This document shows, piece by piece, positions 1-5,303 of a stretch of 6,264 nt of DNA. Each line of letters begins with the position of its first letter. The first letter of the stretch is position 1. The notes under the pieces are model-generated. The model made no database searches. It worked only from the letters and a program-made list of their open reading frames with translations, and was not told where the DNA came from. The position numbers were made by a program, and so were the translations under genes. This DNA comes from UBA1049 sp964522305 (lineage in GTDB: Bacteria; Bacillota; Clostridia; Oscillospirales; CAG-382): contig CAZFVM010000080.1 in assembly GCA_964522305.1 (NCBI GenBank), positions 1 to 6,264 of the forward strand. Direction: 5' to 3'.

Positions 1-51
1 CAAAGATAAAAAATACATTATTGTTGTTTAGCGATTTGTTCTTCGCACACC

Positions 52-81
52 AAAAAAACAGACCCGCTGTTTGCAGGTCTG
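52..81 (-). terminator. Intrinsic terminator of the last lipoprotein gene
   Basis: Read on the minus strand, CAGACCTGC, a 5-nt loop and GCGGGTCTG form a 9-bp stem with one G-U pair, followed directly by seven T residues. It lies 19 bp past the stop codon of the lipoprotein gene that ends at 101. This is the classic form of a Rho-independent terminator. The 3' arm resembles that of the hairpin at 1751-1785, so the two were probably duplicated together with their genes. Confidence 0.88.
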
Positions 82-100
82 CTTATTATATGGCAGGTTA

Positions 101-1606
101 TTAGTTGTTTGCTATTATCTGGTCGATAGTGCTAGTCATTGCGCTATTAAAAGCATCTTGTTTGCCCTCTACATATGAAATAATTGTGTTGGTAGAGGAT
201 TTCAAAACAACATTATACCACTGGATACAGTCAGCCCAATTAAACACAGTAGAAAGGTCAACTATACGGTTCTGGAATATAATATCCAACATCTCGGGGG
301 AACCTGCATCGTCAAAGCGCTTTAGTTGTAATGTACGCTCGTAATACTCGGGAGTTACCATTTTCTTGCTCAAATATGCCATACCTTCCAATGCAAAGGT
401 AATAAAATCCAATGCTTCATTGTCGCTCTCTTTTGCCTTTGTAATGGACAAGCAATAGAAGCGATAAGGGTTGATCGTAGAGGTGTACCTCTCTTGTGCC
501 TCGTCGTACTTAGGCATGGGCAAAACCCCAACTTTTATGGATGCGTTTCGCATATTCTCGCTGTTAACAGCTGACATATAGGTGCCTAAGAATAATGCGC
601 GACCGTTGTAAAAATGCTCTTTTACTATTTTGCCTTCTGTGTCGTTCCAAGAGTAATACTGCTCGGTATAAGCGACGCAACTTCTATCGGTCATCATTTC
701 ATGAATCTTGCCAAAGGCATCGACATTTCTGCCGTTGATAATGGTAAGCACAGGAAGGTCGTCCTTGTCCTTCTCGATTTGAGGGGTATTACAACCTAAG
801 GTGTAGTGATAACCCTGGAAAGAGTCACATACCAAGCCCCAGGTGTCGCCTCCCGTAACATTCATAACTCCGTCACCGTCATCCATTGCCACAGCTTTGC
901 ACATCTCATGCATCTTGTCAACGGTCCATTTTCCGTCTTGTACGAGATCGTAGGGGTCTTCCATATTATGCTCGTCGATTAGGTCTCTGTTGAAATAAGT
1001 AACAACTGTGCTTTCGTCATCTAATATGAAAATATCACCGGTGATAAAAAACTTACGGTTTGCTATCGACATATCGTTGTTGGAATTAATATCCCACCAA
1101 TCTTGGTCCAACCGTAGATGAGAGTTCTCTATTGAAGATAAATCCATCAAAATACCATCTATAACCAAGGGCGACAAAGCCGAAAGCCCGGAAGTCACTA
1201 TGTCGTAATTCCCGGTGTCGGCAAACAGGTCTTCCCTGACTTTATCCGTAAAATCTCCAAAACTGTCTGTGTACATAGCTTCAATCTTATAGCCATATTC
1301 CGCTTCTAAAAGGTTGTTTCTCTCATAAAAGGCATCGTTTACCGGCTCGCCGGTAGTTTCTTCCGGCGCTATCTGGACATCTCCGAACTCATCGTTCTCT
1401 AAAGTACATAGAATAGTAAGGGTCTTGCCTTTGTAGTCTTTTTTCTCTAAATGAGGAACAAGGGATAAACCCTCTTCTGCCGACTCGGCACTCTTATCAT
1501 CCCCACCTCCCGGTGTATCATCACATCCGGAAACAAAAAAAACAAAAACAAAAAACAACACTAAAAATGCTGTAATTATTCTTTTGTTTTGTTCAATTAA
1601 TCCCAT
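101..1606 (-). CDS. Sugar-type ABC transporter solute-binding lipoprotein (paralog A)
   Basis: A 501-residue extracellular solute-binding protein, most like the large carbohydrate-binding group (COG1653-like family 1). It should sit on the outer face of the membrane and hand a ligand, probably a sugar or oligosaccharide, to an ABC permease. Residues 1-28 form a lipoprotein signal: K8/R9, a hydrophobic core, then the lipobox VSGC with lipidated C28. An acidic linker leads to VPHL (50-53) and the mature domain. Family-like features are W170-W171-D172, the Asp/Gly loop DDGDGVMNV...D254-TWG, which resembles a calcium loop, and a conserved C-terminal block VTPEYYERTLQLKRFDD (417-433). The ATG at 1604-1606 has AAGGAG 6 nt upstream. 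It is about 80% identical (403 of 501, hand count) to the gene ending at 1802. It has its own promoter and terminator. No permease is nearby, so the ligand is unknown. The family call is from recognition, not a search. Confidence 0.9.
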   Translation of the reverse strand: MGLIEQNKRIITAFLVLFFVFVFFVSGCDDTPGGGDDKSAESAEEGLSLVPHLEKKDYKGKTLTILCTLENDEFGDVQIAPEETTGEPVNDAFYERNNLLEAEYGYKIEAMYTDSFGDFTDKVREDLFADTGNYDIVTSGLSALSPLVIDGILMDLSSIENSHLRLDQDWWDINSNNDMSIANRKFFITGDIFILDDESTVVTYFNRDLIDEHNMEDPYDLVQDGKWTVDKMHEMCKAVAMDDGDGVMNVTGGDTWGLVCDSFQGYHYTLGCNTPQIEKDKDDLPVLTIINGRNVDAFGKIHEMMTDRSCVAYTEQYYSWNDTEGKIVKEHFYNGRALFLGTYMSAVNSENMRNASIKVGVLPMPKYDEAQERYTSTINPYRFYCLSITKAKESDNEALDFITFALEGMAYLSKKMVTPEYYERTLQLKRFDDAGSPEMLDIIFQNRIVDLSTVFNWADCIQWYNVVLKSSTNTIISYVEGKQDAFNSAMTSTIDQIIANN

Positions 1607-1680
1607 GTCTTACTCCTTTTTGTATCATAATAATTTGTAAAACAAAACCTGCACCAAATGTGTATGCTTTGTTAAATATC

Positions 1681-1709
1681 ATTATACTATACCTAGAATT
1701 CGTTGTCAA
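1681..1709 (-). promoter_or_regulatory. Sigma-A promoter for paralog A
   Basis: On the minus strand TTGACA (1704-1709) and TATAAT (1681-1686) are separated by exactly 17 bp, a perfect match to the housekeeping consensus. Transcription should start near 1674, giving a leader of roughly 68 nt before the ATG at 1606. An 11-bp inverted repeat, CGTTGACAACG (1701-1711), covers the -35 box and could be an operator. I saw no clear catabolite-repression (cre) site. Confidence 0.9.
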
Positions 1710-1750
1710 CGCGATTGGGTTTTTACACAAACTACTCTGAATATAATGAG

Positions 1751-1785
1751 CAAAAGCAGATCTACTTATCGCAGATCTGCTTTTG
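1751..1785 (-). terminator. Hairpin terminator after paralog B
   Basis: CAAAAGCAGATCT and AGATCTGCTTTTG form a perfect 13-bp inverted repeat around a 9-nt loop, 16 bp beyond the stop codon at 1802. The A/T ends of the stem supply the U-run on the minus strand, and the symmetry would also let it stop transcription on the plus strand. Its 3' arm (GCAGATCTGCTT) matches that of the terminator at 52-81 apart from one paired change. Confidence 0.82.
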
Positions 1786-1801
1786 GATAATAAAACTTTA
1801 T

Positions 1802-3310
1802 TTAGTTGTTTTGTATTATTTGTTCGATTGTGCTATCCATCTCGCTGTTGAAAGCATCTTGTTTGCCTTCCACATATGAGATAATAGTGTTGGTGGAAGA
1901 TCTCAAAACATTGTTATACCATTGAATACATCCGCCCCAATCAAAAACAGTAGAGAGGTCGACTATACGATTCTGGAATATAATATCCAACATCTCGATA
2001 GAACCGGAATCATCAAATCTCTTTAGCTGCAAAGTACGCTCATAATACTCGGGGGTAACCATTTTCTTGCTTAAATAAGCCATACCTTCTAATGCGAAAG
2101 TAATGAAATCTAGTGCTTGTTGATCGTTTTCTTTCGCTTTTGTTATGGACAAACAATAGAATCGATAAGGGTTGATCGTAGAGGTGTATCTTTCTTGGGC
2201 TTCATTAAACTTAGGCATAGGCAAAACGCCGAATTTTATTGAAGCATCTCTCATTTCTTCACTGTTCACCACACCCATGTAAGAACCGTAAAACAAAGCG
2301 TTTCCTTTATGAAAATGACCCAAAAGTCTCTTTCTTCCGTCGCTATCGTTCCAGGCAAAATACTGCTCGGTATAAGCTGTACAGCTCTTATCGGTCATCA
2401 TCTCATGAACCTTACCAAAAGCATCAACATTGCGGTCGTTGGTGATGGTGAGAACCGGCAGGTCGTCCTTGTCCTTTTCGATCTGAGGGGTGTTACAACC
2501 TAAGGTGTAGTGATAACCCTGGAAAGAGTCACATACCAAGCCCCAGGTATCGTTTCCATCGACGTTCATTATTCCGTCGCCATCGTCCATTGCCACGGCT
2601 TTGCCCATCTGATACATCTTGTCGATAGTCCATTTTCCATCTAATACGAGGTCGTATGGATCTTCTAAATTATGTTCTTCGATTAAATCTCTGTTGAAAT
2701 ATGTCACAACTGTGCTCTCGTCATCAATGACAAAAATATCACCTGTGATGAAAAACTGGCGGTTTGCAATAGTCATATCGGCGTTGGAATTAATATCCCA
2801 CCAATCTTGATCCAACTGCAAATGAGAGTTCTCTATTGAAGATAAGTCCATCAATATACCATCTATAACTAAGGGAGATAGGCTCGAAAGCCCGGAAGTC
2901 ACTATGTCGTAATCCCCGGTGTCTGCGAACAAGTCATCTCTCACTTTGTTGGTAAAATCCGAAAAACTCTCAGTATAAAGCGCTTCAATCTTGTAGCCAT
3001 ATTCCGCTTCCAAAAGATTGTTTCTCTCATAAAAAGCGTCGTTAACCGGCTCGCCGGTGGTCTCAATAGGTGCTATCTGAGCATCACCAAAATCATCGTT
3101 CTCTAATGTGCACAGAATGGTAAGGGTCTTGCCGGCAAAGTTCCTCTTGTCTAAATGAGGTACTAAGGATTTAGCTTCATCGGTAGACACAGCACTTTTG
3201 TCATCCTCGCCGCCCGTCGTATCGCCACAGGCTGCTAAAACAACAATAAAAATAAATGCTAATGCAAGAAATAATAAAGCTACTCTTGTGCTTTGCTTGG
3301 TTGAATGCAT
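1802..3310 (-). CDS. Sugar-type ABC transporter solute-binding lipoprotein (paralog B)
   Basis: A 502-residue solute-binding lipoprotein, the nearest relative of the gene at 101-1606. The signal peptide has K5/R9, a long hydrophobic core and lipobox LAAC with lipidated C28, followed by a Gly/Asp linker and VPHLD (50-54). The mature part shares the W170-W171-D172 motif, the calcium-like loop DDGDGIMNV...D254, and the near-invariant stretch from about 255 to 289. It differs most from paralog A in the signal peptide and at about 321-353, where it has one extra residue (DGRKRLLGHFHKG). The ATG at 3308-3310 is preceded by GAAAGGA with 10 nt between, somewhat long but workable. It has its own perfect promoter and its own terminator, so it can be expressed independently. 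Role: capture of an extracellular sugar for import, with the partner permease outside this window. The ligand cannot be told from sequence. Confidence 0.9.
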   Translation of the reverse strand: MHSTKQSTRVALLFLALAFIFIVVLAACGDTTGGEDDKSAVSTDEAKSLVPHLDKRNFAGKTLTILCTLENDDFGDAQIAPIETTGEPVNDAFYERNNLLEAEYGYKIEALYTESFSDFTNKVRDDLFADTGDYDIVTSGLSSLSPLVIDGILMDLSSIENSHLQLDQDWWDINSNADMTIANRQFFITGDIFVIDDESTVVTYFNRDLIEEHNLEDPYDLVLDGKWTIDKMYQMGKAVAMDDGDGIMNVDGNDTWGLVCDSFQGYHYTLGCNTPQIEKDKDDLPVLTITNDRNVDAFGKVHEMMTDKSCTAYTEQYFAWNDSDGRKRLLGHFHKGNALFYGSYMGVVNSEEMRDASIKFGVLPMPKFNEAQERYTSTINPYRFYCLSITKAKENDQQALDFITFALEGMAYLSKKMVTPEYYERTLQLKRFDDSGSIEMLDIIFQNRIVDLSTVFDWGGCIQWYNNVLRSSTNTIISYVEGKQDAFNSEMDSTIEQIIQNN

Positions 3311-3350
3311 TGTGTTTGAATCCTTTCTTTAAGCAAAATTATTTATTAAA

Positions 3351-3379
3351 ATTATAGCTCAATTTTTACATGGTGTCAA
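3351..3379 (-). promoter_or_regulatory. Sigma-A promoter for paralog B
   Basis: On the minus strand TTGACA (3374-3379) and TATAAT (3351-3356) are separated by 17 bp, again a perfect consensus. The predicted start near 3344 gives a leader of about 34 nt. The -35 box begins only 7 bp after the terminator of the preceding gene, so the two transcription units are tightly packed. Outside the two boxes the sequence differs from the promoter at 1681-1709. Confidence 0.9.
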
Positions 3380-3386
3380 GCACAAT

Positions 3387-3423
3387 AAAATCAGCCGAAA
3401 CAGGTAATTGTCCGACTGATTTT
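3387..3423 (-). terminator. Hairpin terminator after paralog C
   Basis: On the minus strand AAAATCAGTCGGA pairs with TTCGGCTGATTTT over 13 bp, including two G-U pairs, around an 11-nt loop. It ends in TTTT followed by ATT. It lies 14 bp past the stop codon at 3438. The G-U pairs become mismatches on the plus strand, so the hairpin is better suited to stopping minus-strand transcription. Confidence 0.82.
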
Positions 3424-3437
3424 TGCATATTGTTATA

Positions 3438-4919
3438 TTAATTGTTAGCTAATATAGCATTTATGGTACTTTCTTTTTCTCTTTCGAAGGCTTCTCTCAT
3501 AGACTCAACCAGCGAAACAACGCTGTTTGAACCGGAGGACAATACTCGGTTATACCATTGAATGCAATCAGCCCAGTTATAAACTATTGCTAAATCAACT
3601 ATTCTGTTGCTAAAGATAATATCCAGCATCTCCGGTGACTCGGAATCATCAAAACGCTTTAGCTGCAAAGTGCGATTGTAATACTCCGGGGTCACCCTCT
3701 CTCGACCAAGATAAGCCATAGCTTCCAACGCAAAGGTTACAAAATCTAAATCCTGACCCGAATCTGTCAGAGAAAGACAGTAAAATCTATAAGGGTTGAT
3801 TGTAGAATAATAATGTTCTTGTTCTTTGTTATACTTTGGATGAGGTACAATGCCATACCTTACTTTGGTTTCCCTCATCTTTGGATTGTTGACCAAAAAC
3901 ATAAATGCAGCAAAAAACAAAGAACGGCCGGAATAAAAGTTGTCGGTAACCTTTGGTGCATCCGGGTCATTCCACGCATAATATTGCTCGATATAAGCGG
4001 TGCAGCTTCTATCTGTATACATATCATAAACCTTAGAAAAAGCGTTGAGTGAGTCCTCATCGGTCATGGTAAGATAAGGCAGGTCGTCATTGTCTTTTTG
4101 TACCAAAGGGGAATTGCATCCCACAGTATAATGGTAGGACTCAAAAGACCCACCTACCAACCCCCATATATCGTTGCCGGTTACGTTCATGACACCGTCT
4201 CCGTCATCGGTTGCCACCGCTTTTGCCATCTCGTGCATCTTATCAATGGTCCAGTCCCCGGAATAAACCAAATCGTAAGGAGACTCTAAATTGTTATCTT
4301 CAATGAGGTCTTTGTTGAAATAAGTAACTATAGTGTTTTCATCATCCAAAACGAAAATATCTCCGGTGACGAAAAATATCTTGTTGGCAATAGACATATC
4401 TTTTATTGTCGGAGGGTCCCACCAATCCTCATCAAGAGAAAGGTAAGAGCCTTCTATCTCTGCTAAGTTTATCAATAAGCCATCGGTAACCAAGGGAGCT
4501 AAATCCATTAATCCTGCGGATACAGCATCATACTCCACTGTATCAGCAAAAATATCATTGCGAACTCGGTCTGTGAAAGGGGCAAAAGGAGCTGTATACA
4601 GTGCTTCAATCTTGAATCCATATTCGGCTTCGAGTGCGGAATTTCGATCATAAAATGCATCGTTTACCGGCTCACCCATATGTTCGGTTGGAGCTATCTG
4701 AACATCCCCATACACATCATCCTCCAATGTTGCTAATATGGTTATTGTTTTCCCGGCAAAACTTCTCCGTTCGAGGTGGGGTACCAGAGATTTTGCCTCT
4801 TGTGATGCAGTGTCTTTTGAATCAGTATCGACTGACTCTATACAAGCAGCCAAAATAATGCTCGTTAATAAGAATAAAGAAAGGAAAAGAGTAAAAAGTC
4901 TTTTTGATTTGTTTTTCAA
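3438..4919 (-). CDS. Sugar-type ABC transporter solute-binding lipoprotein (paralog C), TTG start
   Basis: A 493-residue solute-binding lipoprotein and the most divergent intact member of the array (roughly 60% identity to the other two, by eye). The N-terminus is K/R-rich (K2, K4, K6, R7), then a hydrophobic core and lipobox LAAC with lipidated C26. The linker runs to VPHLE (46-50). W166-W167-D168, the loop DDGDGVMNVTGND (238-250) and the block VTPEYYNRTLQLKRFDD (409-425) match its paralogs. The start is TTG at 4917-4919: a stop codon lies directly upstream in frame, a good Shine-Dalgarno stands 8 nt before it, and this start is what yields a proper signal peptide. Only 35 bp separate it from the remnant gene upstream, and I find no promoter there. 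It may therefore be transcribed from upstream. A terminator follows it. Predicted role: extracellular capture of a sugar-like ligand, probably different from those of paralogs A and B. Confidence 0.88.
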   Translation of the reverse strand: MKNKSKRLFTLFLSLFLLTSIILAACIESVDTDSKDTASQEAKSLVPHLERRSFAGKTITILATLEDDVYGDVQIAPTEHMGEPVNDAFYDRNSALEAEYGFKIEALYTAPFAPFTDRVRNDIFADTVEYDAVSAGLMDLAPLVTDGLLINLAEIEGSYLSLDEDWWDPPTIKDMSIANKIFFVTGDIFVLDDENTIVTYFNKDLIEDNNLESPYDLVYSGDWTIDKMHEMAKAVATDDGDGVMNVTGNDIWGLVGGSFESYHYTVGCNSPLVQKDNDDLPYLTMTDEDSLNAFSKVYDMYTDRSCTAYIEQYYAWNDPDAPKVTDNFYSGRSLFFAAFMFLVNNPKMRETKVRYGIVPHPKYNKEQEHYYSTINPYRFYCLSLTDSGQDLDFVTFALEAMAYLGRERVTPEYYNRTLQLKRFDDSESPEMLDIIFSNRIVDLAIVYNWADCIQWYNRVLSSGSNSVVSLVESMREAFEREKESTINAILANN

Positions 4920-4927
4920 TTAATAAT

Positions 4928-4934
4928 ACCTCAC
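4928..4934 (-). promoter_or_regulatory. Ribosome binding site that fixes the TTG start of paralog C
   Basis: The minus strand reads GTGAGGT, then 8 nt (ATTATTAA), then TTG. The codon immediately before the TTG is TAA in frame, so translation cannot begin further upstream. The site supports use of the non-ATG start. Confidence 0.72.
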
Positions 4935-4954
4935 TGTTTTGTTTTTTAAATTGA

Positions 4955-5302
4955 CTAATCCAAGGCTAAAATAGCCCCTAAGGTTTCCTGCATTTCTGAA
5001 TCAAAAACGTCTTTTCTTCTGTCAACATATGAAATAATGTCTCCGCTATCTGCAAACAACATATTGTTATACCATTGGATACAATCAGCCCAATTGTATA
5101 CAATCGAAATATCAACTTTTTTGTTAGAGAAAATGACATCCAAAATAGCCGGTGATTCATCGTCTTCGAAACGCTTTAGCTGCAAAGTTCTGTCATAATA
5201 TTCGGGTGTTACAATTCGTCGACTGGTGTAAGCCAAAGCTTCTAAGGCAAAGGTAAGAAAATCCAAATGCGGAACAAAACCTTTTTCATCTTTTGCGCAC
5301 AA
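4955..5302 (-). pseudogene. C-terminal remnant of a fourth solute-binding lipoprotein gene
   Basis: This 115-codon frame matches only the last fifth of the neighbouring solute-binding proteins. Residues 13-115 align without gaps to residues 391-493 of the gene at 3438-4919, with 62 of 103 identical by hand count. The shared VTPEYY, RTLQLKRF and IVYNWADCIQWYN blocks are intact. There is no signal peptide, no lipobox with a hydrophobic core, and none of the binding domain before residue 391. The first possible start is TTG at 5300-5302, 1 nt after the stop of the upstream surface-protein gene, with no convincing Shine-Dalgarno. The first 14 residues contain AKDEKGFVPHLD, close to the motif just after the lipidated N-terminus of the intact copies. 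That fits an internal deletion joining the two ends of an older gene. The reading frame is still open, so the loss may be recent or a short product may be made, but it could not work as a binding protein. Confidence 0.8.
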
Positions 5303-5303
5303 A

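Larger units (their letters stand above)
101..5302 (-). repeat. Tandem gene array: three intact solute-binding paralogs plus one remnant
   Basis: Four head-to-tail copies of one gene family fill most of the window. Identity is highest between the two distal copies (101-1606 and 1802-3310, about 80% protein identity by hand count) and lower toward the surface-protein gene. The two distal copies also share related terminators, so the duplicated unit included flanking sequence. The order suggests stepwise local duplication, with the most recent event producing the two distal copies. Confidence 0.88.

Noticed and set aside
1..51. Possible end of another paralog: a minus-strand frame reads EEQIAKQQ then stop, similar to the EQIIQNN ending of paralog B.
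   Set aside because: Only eight residues, the frame crosses the terminator of paralog A, and no further homology is seen upstream; chance is the simpler explanation.
1607..1680. Riboswitch or structured leader in the 68-nt leader of paralog A.
   Set aside because: Only weak complementarity between AACAAA and TTTGTT is visible, with no known aptamer motif and too little length for a typical riboswitch.
614..2810. Several plus-strand open frames of 60-80 codons across the lipoprotein genes.
   Set aside because: They are antisense shadows of well-supported genes, recur at matching positions in the paralogs because the coding strand is conserved, and lack ribosome binding sites or recognisable domains.
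3813..4060. Overlapping open frames on both strands inside paralog C.
   Set aside because: The minus-strand frame is out of phase with the clear lipoprotein gene and the plus-strand one has no family features; both are compositional by-products.
4963..4978. Short hairpin GGCTA-TTT-TAGCC (minus strand) at the end of the remnant gene as a terminator.
   Set aside because: Five base pairs, a three-base loop and no following U-run; it lies in coding sequence and is unlikely to stop transcription.
4997..5025. Perfect TTGACA on the minus strand at 5020-5025 as the promoter of paralog C.
   Set aside because: At 17 bp spacing the -10 position reads GATTCA, a poor match, and the TTGACA is explained by Val-Asp codons in the remnant.
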